Shown: positions 9,767-18,263 of the stretch, one piece after another
How positions within the stretch are numbered: position 1 is the first letter of the stretch
How the letters are laid out: the number at the start of each line of letters is the position of its first letter
DNA from: Oscillatoriaceae cyanobacterium Prado104
GTDB taxonomy: Bacteria > Cyanobacteriota > Cyanobacteriia > Cyanobacteriales > Microcoleaceae
Assembly: GCA_025454405.1 (NCBI GenBank)
Contig: JALOON010000017.1
Location: 62,001 to 126,000, forward strand
DNA length: 64,000 nt
Reading direction: 5' to 3'
Notes under the pieces: model-generated
The model's input: the letters and a program-made list of their open reading frames with translations, nothing else
The model's database searches: none
What the model was told of the DNA's origin: nothing
Translations under genes and position numbers: made by a program

Positions 9767-9939
9767 GGCAGTTTATCCCAATTTCTTAAAGACTGTAACT
9801 GTTGATACTTTTTGATGCTTGCAAGCGGTTGCTTAGCATAAACTATCGGGGACGCCATCCCTAATTGGGCAGAAGTTAAGATTATTTTACGAATTGAGCG
9901 ATCGCCGCATTTTGCAGGCAAAGCTCAGTACAATATGAA

Positions 9940-10215
9940 GGAAGAAGGAAGAGGGAAGAAGGAAGAAGTAAGAGGAGGAGAGGGGGAGAGGGGAAGTTCT
10001 GAGTTTTGAGTTTTAAGTTTTGAGTGCGTGAATTTTGAACTGTGTTTAACTCACAACTCACAACTCACAACTCAAAAGAACTGTGTTTAACTCACAACTC
10101 ACAACTCAAAAGAACTGTCTTTAACTCACAACTCAAAATTCAAAACTCAAAACTCCTTACCAACTGTCAACTATCCAATTGTCAACTATCAATTGTCAAC
10201 TGTCAACTGTTATAA
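9940..10215. repeat. polypurine heptamer run plus GAGTTTTGAGTT family repeat
   Basis: Starts with a run of AAGGAAG-type heptamers (about 9938-9975) and continues into forward and inverted blocks of the GAGTTTTGAGTT family. The inverted half (AACTCACAACTCA with GAACTGT and CTTTAACTC) is tandemly repeated here. The end is a string of CAACTGTCAACTATC units up to the start of the next gene. Apart from repeats, the 450-base gap 9767-10219 shows no gene. Confidence 0.8.
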
Positions 10216-10219
10216 AATC

Positions 10220-10756
10220 ATGGCTTATATTTGCGATTTGGGTGCCGGAGTGCAAGTTTACGTAGAAAATTCGGGAATGCAAACTACTATTACCTCAGCG
10301 AGCAGTTCTCCGGGGCAGCAGCAACAAGCAAGCAGCAGTTTTACAACAGGAAAATGGTTGCAACTGCCGACTGCTTTTCGCACTGCATCTGGAGTTATTT
10401 TGCGATTTGAGTCGGCGCAAGGTCAATATTTCGTGCAGGTACAAGGTAACAGTACGATCGCCCTTAATTCCCCTCCTTCTCTTGCCAATGCTGAAGAATT
10501 GCCACTGACAGAGGCGGGCGTACCTCCGATGCAACCGATGCAACCGATGGCACCAATGAAGCCTATGGAACCCATGAAACCGATGGAACCTATGAAGCCG
10601 ATGACCATGAATAACATGGAAATGCGGATGGGAAATATGTCGATGCAAATGGGGAATTCTGCACCCGCAGCGAAGCATTTTTGTCCGCAATGCGGTGCGA
10701 AAACAGGAGAGAGCGATCGCTTTTGTACTAGCTGTGGTCACCGCTTGCAAGCTTAA
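10220..10756 (+). CDS. Met/Pro-rich protein with C-terminal zinc ribbon
   Basis: An unidentified protein of 178 residues. The N-terminal two thirds (about 1-95) look like a small beta domain (MAYICDLGAGVQVYVENSG). Residues about 100-145 are a tandem PMxPMxP run that turns into a methionine-rich stretch (MNNMEMRMGNMSMQMG). The C-terminus is a zinc ribbon, CPQCGAKTGESDRFCTSCG, with two CxxC knuckles. I chose the ATG at 10220; an earlier in-frame ATG at 10193 lies inside repeat DNA. Met-rich tracts can bind Cu(I) or mediate protein contacts, but nothing here proves either. It converges on the class V aminotransferase gene, with a MITE-like element between them. Confidence 0.75.
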   Translation: MAYICDLGAGVQVYVENSGMQTTITSASSSPGQQQQASSSFTTGKWLQLPTAFRTASGVILRFESAQGQYFVQVQGNSTIALNSPPSLANAEELPLTEAGVPPMQPMQPMAPMKPMEPMKPMEPMKPMTMNNMEMRMGNMSMQMGNSAPAAKHFCPQCGAKTGESDRFCTSCGHRLQA

Positions 10757-10759
10757 ATT

Positions 10760-10861
10760 ATACCATTTCTCTAAAATGCTGCTGATGCTGCCGATCGCTC
10801 GCCTTTTGTAATTAGATTTATCAGTACAGACTACTGTTGCATTCTTTTGGAGAAATGGTAT
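10760..10861. repeat. MITE-like element with ATACCATTTCTC termini
   Basis: A 102-bp segment bounded by inverted repeats ATACCATTTCTC(T)AAAA on the left and TTTTGGAGAAATGGTAT on the right. The first twelve bases of each end match exactly. It has no coding capacity and lies between two convergent genes (stops at 10756 and 10880), where it may also act as a bidirectional terminator. Confidence 0.7.
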
Positions 10862-10879
10862 TAAAAACGGCGGCGCATC

Positions 10880-12031
10880 CTAAAGTATGGCGATCGCCCC
10901 TACCAACTTATCGATCTCCGCCTCAGTGGTAAAATAATGAACGCAAGCCCGCACGCAATCGGGATTCAGAATTGTCCGCACCATAATTCCCTGTTTTTCC
11001 AACCAATCGACAAGCTTGTTGTGTGGCGTCCCGTTAGTTAATTGAAACGAAACTAAACCCGCTTCCGGCGGCGAAGTTCGCAAACATTTTACGTGACTGA
11101 TTTCCGACAAACTCTCCCACAAATACTTGCTCAAACGGCAAATTTCTGCATACCTTTCTTCAACTGTTCCCCATTCGTGTTGAAGGGCGATCGCACTTCG
11201 CAAACCCGCATACAAAGGATAAGCAGAAGTCGCAATTTCGTAACGTTGAGCACCCGGCTTCCATCCCATAACTTTAGCCTTGGTATCCGTCACAATTCCG
11301 CGCCAACCGATAAACGCCGGATGCAAATCCGCCAAAGCGGCAGCGCTGACATAAAGCCCTCCCACACCCTCCGGACCGCACCACCATTTATGACCCGTAA
11401 AAGCATAAAAATCAACTCCAGACTCAATCAAATTTAACGGCAAAACTCCGACAGATTGAGCAGCATCAACTAATACTTTAACCTCCTGTTGGTGGCATAC
11501 TTTTACAATTTCAGTCAGGGGCAAAACTTGACCCGTATTCCACAAAATGTGACTGATAACCAACAAACGAGTATTTGGCTGCAAACTATCAGCAATTACC
11601 TGCACCGGATCGCCCTGATTCAAAGTCGCCGCCAACGGACAAACCGCAACCTCCAGGTTGAAGCGGCGCTGAAGTTCCATTACACTAGCGATAATGCCAG
11701 GATGTTCGCAGTCCGAAATCAGCAATCGATCGCCCGCTTGCCACTCAATACCCCACAGCGCAATATTGCAGCCTACGGTAACATCTTCAGTCAAAGCAAT
11801 AGTTTCAGGAGGGACAGCCAACTCAGAAGCCATCGCCCGCCGCGTCAGCATCGCCTCCTGAATCACCCACGCCCCCACATCCCCCGAAAATGGCCCCCCA
11901 AGCTGTACCCGTTTGTAAGCGCCGTAAATCGCTTCTAAAGCAGCCTCAGGCAGCGGTCCTTGTCCGCCGTAGTTAAAATAAGCTTTATTGGTCAAAGCTG
12001 GGAATTGTTGTCGGTGATTGTCCTTTGTCAT
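10880..12031 (-). CDS. PLP-dependent aminotransferase class V (cysteine desulfurase-like fold)
   Basis: A fold-type I PLP enzyme of 383 residues. The cofactor-binding features are clear: DAAQSVG at 189-195 (aspartate contacting the pyridine nitrogen) and the Schiff-base lysine Lys215 in FTGHKWWCGPEG. The N-terminus (FPALTNKAYFNYGGQGPLP) and C-terminus (GIMVRTILNPDCVRACVHYFTTEAEID) match the class V group that includes cysteine desulfurases, isopenicillin-N epimerase-like and kynureninase-like proteins. No Fe-S assembly gene is adjacent, so a dedicated SufS/IscS role is not supported. The exact substrate is unknown. It is divergent from the RecB-like nuclease gene. Confidence 0.88.
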   Translation of the reverse strand: MTKDNHRQQFPALTNKAYFNYGGQGPLPEAALEAIYGAYKRVQLGGPFSGDVGAWVIQEAMLTRRAMASELAVPPETIALTEDVTVGCNIALWGIEWQAGDRLLISDCEHPGIIASVMELQRRFNLEVAVCPLAATLNQGDPVQVIADSLQPNTRLLVISHILWNTGQVLPLTEIVKVCHQQEVKVLVDAAQSVGVLPLNLIESGVDFYAFTGHKWWCGPEGVGGLYVSAAALADLHPAFIGWRGIVTDTKAKVMGWKPGAQRYEIATSAYPLYAGLRSAIALQHEWGTVEERYAEICRLSKYLWESLSEISHVKCLRTSPPEAGLVSFQLTNGTPHNKLVDWLEKQGIMVRTILNPDCVRACVHYFTTEAEIDKLVGAIAIL

Positions 12032-12114
12032 TTTTCCAAGAGAATGATTAATGCTGTGAATCTGATAATTTTTGCCCGATTCCTTTCTGCCCGATCCTAC
12101 TTTTGCCTTCTACC

Positions 12115-12192
12115 TCCTGCCTTCTTCCTTCTTCCTTCTTCCTTCTTCCTTCTTCCTTCTTCCTTCTTCCTTCTTCCTTCTTCCTTCTTGTT
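12115..12192. repeat. CCTTCTT heptamer array
   Basis: About ten near-perfect tandem copies of CTTCCTT/CCTTCTT in the 185-base gap between the divergent aminotransferase and nuclease genes. The complementary AAGGAAG form recurs at 9938, 13188 (inside a gene), 37211 and 47157. Copy number is likely to vary between strains by slippage. Confidence 0.85.
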
Positions 12193-12215
12193 ACCTTATG
12201 GGTTGCCAACGCTAA

Positions 12216-14147
12216 ATGTTAATCACAGACAAACTGCTACTTTCCTACCAGCGATGCACTCTCCGAGCATTTTTAGACACTTGCGGAGACTGGAAACAAT
12301 TAGATCCTCCCAGCGATTTTCTGCTGAAACTGATGCGCGACAGCGCGACTTACCAGCAGCAAGTTTTAGCAAGCGAGACTTACCAACAACCATCTTATCC
12401 TAAAGGAGATTGGCAAGCTGGCGCGATCGCTACATTAAGTTTAATGCAGCAAGGGGTCGAGCGCATTTATCGAGGTGTTCTGATTTGGGAGGAATTCGGC
12501 AAAACTAACGGCGCAACAGATTCTTTGCCAGTAATTGAAAGTCAATATTTTCCGGAAAGTGGCAAAATTTCTGAAATTCCCGTTCGCATTTCACCCTCTG
12601 CCCGCGATTTGGCAAACATTACTTTAGTCAGCCGCCCGCATTTATTAATCAAACAACCGGGACGATCGAAATTTGGCGATTGGAGTTATGCGACTGCGGA
12701 TATTTGGCTCAGCAAGCGCCCGAAATTAGATTATCAAATTATTGCAGCTTTTCACGCCCAAGTATTAACTTTCGTGCAGGAAACGATGCCGGAAAATGCG
12801 TGGTTGATCCTGCGAAAAAAAGGGTTGTGGGCGGTGAATCTCGAACAGCGCACTCCTCAGATGTTTGAGATTTTAGATGAGTGCATCGAGATGTTGGAAA
12901 ATCGCTACAAACCGGAAGTATTTATTTCGCGCCAAAAGTGCAATCTTTGCGGTTGGTACAGCACTTGTCACGCGGAAGCTGAATCGATTAAACATCTTTC
13001 GCTGTTGCCCGGAGTTACGGCAAATAGATATTCTAGATTAAAGGAATTGGAATTAACAAATTTAGAAGCTCTCGCTAATGTCAGTTCTGAATTATTAGCT
13101 AGTTACCCAGAATTCGCTGACGGAGTTGCGCGGGATGTGGTGCAACAAGCCCGATCGACTTTATTAAATCAGCCATTGTTGCGAGAGGAAGACGAAGGAA
13201 GAAGGAAGAAGGAAGAAGGAAGAACGAAAGACGAAGCAAGAGGGAAGCTGGAACCAGAAATTTCGGCAATCATCGAGGTACACGATGTCATGAATTTAGC
13301 GGATCTCGGGAACCAAATAGCAGGAATTTCGGCAACAATAGACGTACAAGATGTAACGAATTCAACGGATTTCGGCAACCACGAGGCAGCAATAAATGAA
13401 GGGGAAGAATGTATTGGGGAAGCATCGGTATTTCAGCAGTCAATAATCAGCTCGGAACTCGTCAATAATAGTTTATCTATAGCTAACTTTGAAGCAGTAA
13501 AAATTCGAGAAAATCAACCTGCTGTACCTACCAAACCTGCTCCGATTCTCCGAAAGAAACCAATTCCTTATTCTCAATCTGTATTTTTGCCGATTGCCCC
13601 GATCGAACTCTATTTTGACATCGAGGCAGAACCGGATTTAAACTTAGACTACCTGCATGGAGTTTTAGTTGTTGACAGGTCCAACAAAACTGAAAAATTT
13701 TACGCTTTTTTGGCAGAATCCGCAGCAGAGGAAGGTGCTACTTGGCAGGAGTTTTTAGAATTAATGTGGGCTTATCCCATCGCTCCGATTTTCCACTTTT
13801 GCGATTACGAAGTCAAGACTTTTAAGCGGCTGGCTAAACTTTACGAAACTCCTGTTTATTTGTGGAAGCCGGTGCTGAAACGGTTTGTTGATATTCACAA
13901 ATATGTTACTCAAAAAGCGGTAATGCCTGTGGAAAGTTACGCGCTAAAACCTATTGCCCGCTGGCTGGGTTTTGAGTGGCGGGATGCTAATGCTAACGGC
14001 GCTCAATGTGTCTGCTGGTACGATGAATGGTTGAAGACGGGCGACCGATCGATCTTGGAGGCGATCGTCCGCTACAATGAGGATGATTGTCGCGCTACCT
14101 ATGTTGTTAAAGATTGGTTGGCTGATTTTTTGCTCGATCGCAAATAG
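12216..14147 (+). CDS. TM0106-family RecB-like nuclease with DEDD exonuclease domain
   Basis: A two-part DNA-processing protein. The N-terminal half resembles Cas4/AddB-type RecB nucleases: Cys14 (SYQRCTLRAF) plus a CxxCx5C group (Cys242, Cys245, Cys251 in KCNLCGWYSTC) would hold a 4Fe-4S cluster. The C-terminal half (about 460-640) is an RNase_H_2/DEDD exonuclease-like domain: Asp468 and Glu470 in YFDIEAEP, and YNEDDCRATY near 620. This is the TM0106 architecture; its biological role is not established and no cas gene is nearby. The linker (about 320-440) is odd: it contains an in-frame run of the genomic AAGGAAG heptamer, read as Glu/Arg/Lys-rich sequence, followed by a 66-bp tandem duplication. 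Unlike its neighbours the linker is low complexity. Confidence 0.88.
   Translation: MLITDKLLLSYQRCTLRAFLDTCGDWKQLDPPSDFLLKLMRDSATYQQQVLASETYQQPSYPKGDWQAGAIATLSLMQQGVERIYRGVLIWEEFGKTNGATDSLPVIESQYFPESGKISEIPVRISPSARDLANITLVSRPHLLIKQPGRSKFGDWSYATADIWLSKRPKLDYQIIAAFHAQVLTFVQETMPENAWLILRKKGLWAVNLEQRTPQMFEILDECIEMLENRYKPEVFISRQKCNLCGWYSTCHAEAESIKHLSLLPGVTANRYSRLKELELTNLEALANVSSELLASYPEFADGVARDVVQQARSTLLNQPLLREEDEGRRKKEEGRTKDEARGKLEPEISAIIEVHDVMNLADLGNQIAGISATIDVQDVTNSTDFGNHEAAINEGEECIGEASVFQQSIISSELVNNSLSIANFEAVKIRENQPAVPTKPAPILRKKPIPYSQSVFLPIAPIELYFDIEAEPDLNLDYLHGVLVVDRSNKTEKFYAFLAESAAEEGATWQEFLELMWAYPIAPIFHFCDYEVKTFKRLAKLYETPVYLWKPVLKRFVDIHKYVTQKAVMPVESYALKPIARWLGFEWRDANANGAQCVCWYDEWLKTGDRSILEAIVRYNEDDCRATYVVKDWLADFLLDRK
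13188..13225. repeat. AAGGAAG heptamer run inside a coding frame
   Basis: About five consecutive GAAGGAA heptamers in the linker of the RecB-like nuclease. Seven bases per unit cycles through all three frames, so the translation is a mix of Glu, Gly, Arg and Lys ([10 protein letters not shown]). The same heptamer makes non-coding arrays at 12115 and 47157. Confidence 0.85.
13261..13392. repeat. 66-bp tandem duplication in the nuclease linker
   Basis: Two adjacent 66-base units start with TTTCGGCAA at 13261 and 13327. They encode the related 22-residue segments ISAIIEVHDVMN... and ISATIDVQDVTN.... Divergence between the units is substantial but the frame is kept, so the linker grew by in-frame duplication. 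Confidence 0.75.
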
Positions 14148-14157
14148 TTGATAGTTG

Positions 14158-14316
14158 TTCGGAGTTTTGAGTTTAAGAGGGAGTTTTGAGTTTTGAGTTT
14201 TGAGTTTTGAGTTAAAGAATAGTTTTGAGTTGTTCGGGAGTTGTGAGTTGTAAGTTTTGAGTTGAAAGACAGTTCTTAATTCAAAACTTAAAACTTAAAA
14301 CTCAAAACTTCTTGCG
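14158..14316. repeat. GAGTTTTGAGTT family interspersed repeat
   Basis: Forward copies of TTTTGAGTTTTGAGTT ending in GAGTTAAAGA, followed by an inverted block (CAAAACTTAAAACTTAA). It lies between the nuclease and the phytase-like gene; TTGCCCATTGCCCATCA follows. No gene is present here. Confidence 0.8.
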
Positions 14317-14354
14317 CATTGCCCATTGCCCATCAAGCATTAATATTTAGTAAA

Positions 14355-15482
14355 ATGCGAAAAATTGTCAAAGCAACTATATTTATTCTCTGTGTTTCAC
14401 TCGCGGCAGTCGCTGCTATTTTGCTGAACTTATCCGTTCGATCTTTTGCTGTTACTAAAATAGACTTCACCGGCAGGGCTGTATTTCCTACAGGCACGCA
14501 GTTTCAGGAGACGGAAATCGGCGGAATTTCAGGAATTACTTACGATGCTGAAAGACAAGTTTATTATGCTATTTCGGACGATCGCAGCAGCAAATCTCCG
14601 GCTCGCTTTTACACTCTCAAAATTGACTTGAATTCCGACCAACTAGCCAAAGAAAAAATTGCTTTTACAGGAGTTACTACTTTACTAGATGAAAATGGCA
14701 AGAGTTTTCCTGAATTGAGTTTAGATCCAGAAGGCATAGCTTTTACTGGCAACAGCTTATTTGTTGCTTCCGAGGGAGATGTCGATCGCCAAATTCCACC
14801 TTTCATCAAAGAATTTACGCTTGCCGGAAAACAACTTAAAACTTTGTCAATTCCCGAGATATTTTTGCCGGATGGTAAAAACAATAAAGGCGTTCGCAAC
14901 AATCTGGCTTTTGAAAATTTGACTTTAACGCCCGATCGCAAATATCTATTTACTGCCACGGAAACTGCTTTAATTCAAGACGGTACAGTACCCACTTTGA
15001 CAACAGGCAGCCCCTGCCGGATTTTGCGGTACGATGCTGCCAGCGGCAATCCAGAAGCATCGTTTCTCTACATCACCGAACCGCTACCCGCCGGTGCCGA
15101 TCCTGCGGGAAGATTAACAGGTAGCGGTTTAGTTGACTTATTGGCGATCGAGGATAACCGCTTGCTGAGCTTAGAACGCGGTTTTTCCCTGGAAACCGGA
15201 ACTACTGTTAAACTATTCGAGATTTCCTTGGTTAAGGCCGATCGAATTGAAACACTCGCCAGCCTCAAAAACCGCCTCACCGACATTTCCCCCGCCCAAA
15301 AACGGCTGCTGCTGGACTTGGAAACCTTAAAAATCCCCCTGGACAACATTGAGGGCTTGACATTTGGTCCCGAATTGGGAGACGGTAGCAAGGCACTGAT
15401 TTTGGTGAGCGACAACAACTTCAGCCGCCTGCAAGAAACCCAGATTTTGGGATTTCGCGTAAAAATTCAACAAACCTCTTGA
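14355..15482 (+). CDS. phytase-like esterase, secreted or membrane-anchored
   Basis: A protein of about 375 residues with an N-terminal membrane segment (IFILCVSLAAVAAILLNLSV), then a single phytase-like beta-propeller domain: GGISGITYDAERQVYYAISDDRS near the start, DPEGIAF, NLAFENLTLTPD and IEGLTFGPEL further on, the acidic GxxG strands typical of the family. Family members are annotated as esterase-like activity of phytase proteins and are often extracellular in cyanobacteria. I chose ATG 14355 because it begins directly with the basic n-region MRKIVK; an upstream in-frame ATG at 14319 lies in repeat-like DNA. The substrate is unknown; phosphate or phosphoester scavenging is a guess. The tRNA-Asp gene follows 64 bases downstream. 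Confidence 0.85.
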   Translation: MRKIVKATIFILCVSLAAVAAILLNLSVRSFAVTKIDFTGRAVFPTGTQFQETEIGGISGITYDAERQVYYAISDDRSSKSPARFYTLKIDLNSDQLAKEKIAFTGVTTLLDENGKSFPELSLDPEGIAFTGNSLFVASEGDVDRQIPPFIKEFTLAGKQLKTLSIPEIFLPDGKNNKGVRNNLAFENLTLTPDRKYLFTATETALIQDGTVPTLTTGSPCRILRYDAASGNPEASFLYITEPLPAGADPAGRLTGSGLVDLLAIEDNRLLSLERGFSLETGTTVKLFEISLVKADRIETLASLKNRLTDISPAQKRLLLDLETLKIPLDNIEGLTFGPELGDGSKALILVSDNNFSRLQETQILGFRVKIQQTS

Positions 15483-15546
15483 CAAATAGTTGGGTAATCC
15501 GCATAATAGAGATTGTGCCTGAAAAACGGCAAAAACCAAAAAATAA

Positions 15547-15620
15547 GGGACAGTAGTTCAATTGGTTAGAGCACCGCCCTGTCACGGCGGAAGTTGCGGG
15601 TTCGAGCCCCGTCTGTCCCG
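15547..15620 (+). tRNA. tRNA-Asp (GTC)
   Basis: A 74-base cloverleaf. The acceptor stem GGGACAG pairs with CTGTCCC at 15613-15619, with discriminator G. The D-loop has AGTTCAATTGGTTAGAG. The anticodon stem CCGCC/GGCGG encloses CTGTCAC, with anticodon GTC at 15581-15583. The T-loop contains GGTTCGAGCCC. CCA is not encoded. No intron is seen. Confidence 0.97.
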
Positions 15621-15950
15621 TTTATCAGAAAACGATCGCAGCTTAGGCGATAGTGTAGGGGATGGCTAAAACCCCATAATTTTAGTAAGAAAAGCTTCAC
15701 TAGCGACAGATTTCCCGATGATCGGACAAGGAATATGAAGGGTTGAAAAATAAATCCTCTTCATCAAATAGCATCGGAGCCAATAGAGCGCGCATCTGCC
15801 ATTAAACCTCTCCCATAATTCCAATCCCTGTAGGTAAAAACCACCGGCACGACCACTTGCTAATGACTGATAACTGATGAGTAATGACGTTCGCGAGTTC
15901 CGATGCTCGCACTAATAACTATCAACTATCAACTATCAACTATCAACTAA
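15621..15950. other. non-coding stretch after the tRNA
   Basis: About 330 bases with no supported gene. The end, near the HlyD-type gene, carries a string of ACTATCAACTATCAAC units and a GCGAG...CTCGCACTAATAA segment of the kind that is tandemly repeated at 51853. I found no terminator with a clear T-run. Confidence 0.5.
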
Positions 15951-17741
15951 CTACCGACTAACAACCTTAACCCGATCGCCATCTTTAAGATAACCTGCCC
16001 CGGCAACAACTACGCGATCGCCCGCTTTTAACCCCTGTTTAATTTGTACTTTAGCATCAGTCAAATCGCCAACAGCGCCCCCAGAAATCTCTCCGACTTC
16101 CACTTTTTGAGCCTGCACGGTATCGTCTCCTGCAAGTTTGTAAACGATCGAACTGCCGTCAGATTGCGGTAAAATAGCTTTAGCGGGAACAGTCAAACCT
16201 TGCGATGTTGCAGTGGCGATCGAGCCGCGCAAAAACATTCCCGATTTCAGAAACTCGCTTTGAGGCAAATCGACTCTTACCGTAGCTTGTCGGGTTTGGG
16301 GGTCAACTAAGGGCAAAATATCCCGCACAGTTCCTGACAGTTTAATCCGCTTGTCAGAATCAGAAGTAATCTGCACGAGCGTTCCCGGCTGCACTTGCGC
16401 TAACTGAGTTTCCGGTACTTTTAATTGCAGTTCTAACTTGTTGCCCCGGACGATCGAAAATAGTTTTTGATTGCCAGATGAAACATCGCCAACTCGCCCG
16501 ATTCTTTCAGCTACCAAACCGCTATCCGGCGCGCGGACAATAGTTTGTTCCAATTGAGTTTGCAACTGTCTGACTTGAGCTTCATTGCTGCGGACTCCTG
16601 CTGCATTATTTCCCACATTTGCCCTAGCGCTGCTGACAGCAGAAGCTGCTGTATTTACTTTAGCTCGGGCGCTGCTAACGGCTGCTCTTGACGTACTGAT
16701 ATTAGCTTCAGCATTAACTACTTTAGCTCGGGCAGCTTGCACTTCTTCCTGAGCTTTGTTCTGCTCTTGCAAGGCTCTATTTAAATCTGCCTTGGCTTTG
16801 TTAACATCTTGAAGAGCCGTTTGCCGTTCCGTCTTGCGCCTTTCCAATTCTTGCTGGCTGATTACTCCTTGATTTGCCAAATCTTGGGTGCGATTCACTT
16901 CTCTTTGAGCTTGCTCTAATTTAGCTTGAGCTGAAGCAATGCCTGCTTGAGCTTGCTGGACGCCTGCTTTAGCTTGCTGGACGCCTGCTTGAGCTTGGCT
17001 GACGCCTGTTTTGGCTTGCTCTGCGTCGGCGATGGCTTTTTCCACATTAGCTACGGCTTGGGCGACGCCTGCTTCGGCTTCTCTTTGAGCGGACTGAGCT
17101 TGCTGTACCTGAGCTTCTGCTTGTTCTACAGTAGAGTTAGCAGATTGTACTCTGGCTGTCGCTTCGGCAATTTGCGATCGCAGCACGGAATCATCCAACA
17201 CCGCCATCGTTTGACCCTTTTCTACCCTGTCTCCTTCCTGCACCAAAACCTGCTTGATTTGCAAGCCGTTAGCTTGCGGCAATACCGGCAGCAAATCGTA
17301 GGCGACAACTGTTCCTGTAGCTTCCAAAGTTTGAGACACCTGGGTAGATTCCACAGGCGCTACAGTTACAGTCTGAGTGGTTGGCTGCTGGGCCACCGCC
17401 GGGGCTGCGACTGGGGGACGGGCGCTTTTTCCCGAAACCAAGTGTACTGTTAGCAGAGTTGCAGCCACGCCAATGCCCGCGCCCGCCAACAGGAGCGGCC
17501 ACCGGGTGCCTTTGTTGGGGGGAACTTCTGCTGCTTCTGCTTCCCAAGATTCAGAGTCTTCCGCTTCCTCTGGAACTTCTAGGGGTATTCCGCGTTCATC
17601 TTCATCAGATGGTAAATGGCGGCGAGAAGATTTTGGGGCAACACTTTCAGGCGCATCCGCTGCTGAATGCCCGTCGCGCTCGCTCTGAACCTCCACCAGG
17701 CGTTGCTTTTCTTCCGTTTCTGAAAACACTCGATCGATCAC
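15951..17741 (-). CDS. HlyD/RND-type periplasmic adaptor protein
   Basis: A membrane fusion protein that would link an inner-membrane pump to the outer membrane. Using the start chosen here (596 residues), there is an acidic cytoplasmic tail (1-78), one membrane segment (about 81-103), a biotinyl-lipoyl-like half (IKQVLVQEGDRVEKGQ), a very long Ala/Gln-rich coiled coil (about 190-370) and beta-barrel domains (IVRAPDSGLVAERIG, GTLVQITSD, VDPQTRQATVRVDLP). I start at GTG 17741 because GGAGGA sits 6 bases upstream; an earlier in-frame ATG at 17849 adds 36 residues without such a site. No RND or ABC pump and no outer-membrane factor is adjacent, so the partner must be elsewhere. The long charged N-terminal tail is unusual for the family. 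Confidence 0.88.
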   Translation of the reverse strand: MIDRVFSETEEKQRLVEVQSERDGHSAADAPESVAPKSSRRHLPSDEDERGIPLEVPEEAEDSESWEAEAAEVPPNKGTRWPLLLAGAGIGVAATLLTVHLVSGKSARPPVAAPAVAQQPTTQTVTVAPVESTQVSQTLEATGTVVAYDLLPVLPQANGLQIKQVLVQEGDRVEKGQTMAVLDDSVLRSQIAEATARVQSANSTVEQAEAQVQQAQSAQREAEAGVAQAVANVEKAIADAEQAKTGVSQAQAGVQQAKAGVQQAQAGIASAQAKLEQAQREVNRTQDLANQGVISQQELERRKTERQTALQDVNKAKADLNRALQEQNKAQEEVQAARAKVVNAEANISTSRAAVSSARAKVNTAASAVSSARANVGNNAAGVRSNEAQVRQLQTQLEQTIVRAPDSGLVAERIGRVGDVSSGNQKLFSIVRGNKLELQLKVPETQLAQVQPGTLVQITSDSDKRIKLSGTVRDILPLVDPQTRQATVRVDLPQSEFLKSGMFLRGSIATATSQGLTVPAKAILPQSDGSSIVYKLAGDDTVQAQKVEVGEISGGAVGDLTDAKVQIKQGLKAGDRVVVAGAGYLKDGDRVKVVSR

Positions 17742-17849
17742 GGTAGTTCCTCCCGCCGGTCTTTGCCTCTGATTTGCGATCTTAATTGTAAAGAAAGATT
17801 GCAGTCTGAATATCTCTCCAATTTTAGCGGAGTCTCTCAACTCTGGCAC

Positions 17850-18263
17850 GTCCTCCTTCTGGGTGAATAGTGGCAGATTTTTGTCGGCGGGGGATGGGGC
17901 GATCGAATCGATAATTAATTCACCACCATCTAAAAATATGCCCTAAGGTAGTGGCTGAAAAACCGACTTTGGGTTGGATACACAGAATGGATTCCCCATT
18001 GGGCTTGCGAGTGAAGTTGAGAACTTTTGGTCGGATTCGAGAGTTCGATACGAACACAGGAGGCAGGGGGCGATCGACATCACTACCAACTGCGTAATTG
18101 CGACTACAATAGTCGTCAAATATTATACTTACGTATTTTTATATTCAAATGCGAAAATTGCAAAATTCCTGAAGTGTGTTAAAAACTTTAACAACAACAT
18201 CCCACCGTCAAGCAAACCGTCAAGTAAAAAGATATTGGACTCAGGACCAGCAATTCCAAAGTT
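17850..18263. other. divergent intergenic region, nothing identified
   Basis: About 410 bases between the divergent adaptor and HD-domain genes. It must contain both promoters. The part near 18120-18200 is AT-rich (TACGTATTTTTATATTCAAA). No repeat family or structured RNA is recognised. A 105-codon open frame here has no family resemblance or ribosome binding site. Confidence 0.45.

Noticed and set aside
9795-9808. GTA-N8-TAC palindrome, an NtcA-like site, before the ATP-grasp gene
   Set aside because: It lies only about 29 bases from the start codon, there is no properly spaced -10 box downstream, and one such match is expected by chance in a window of this size.
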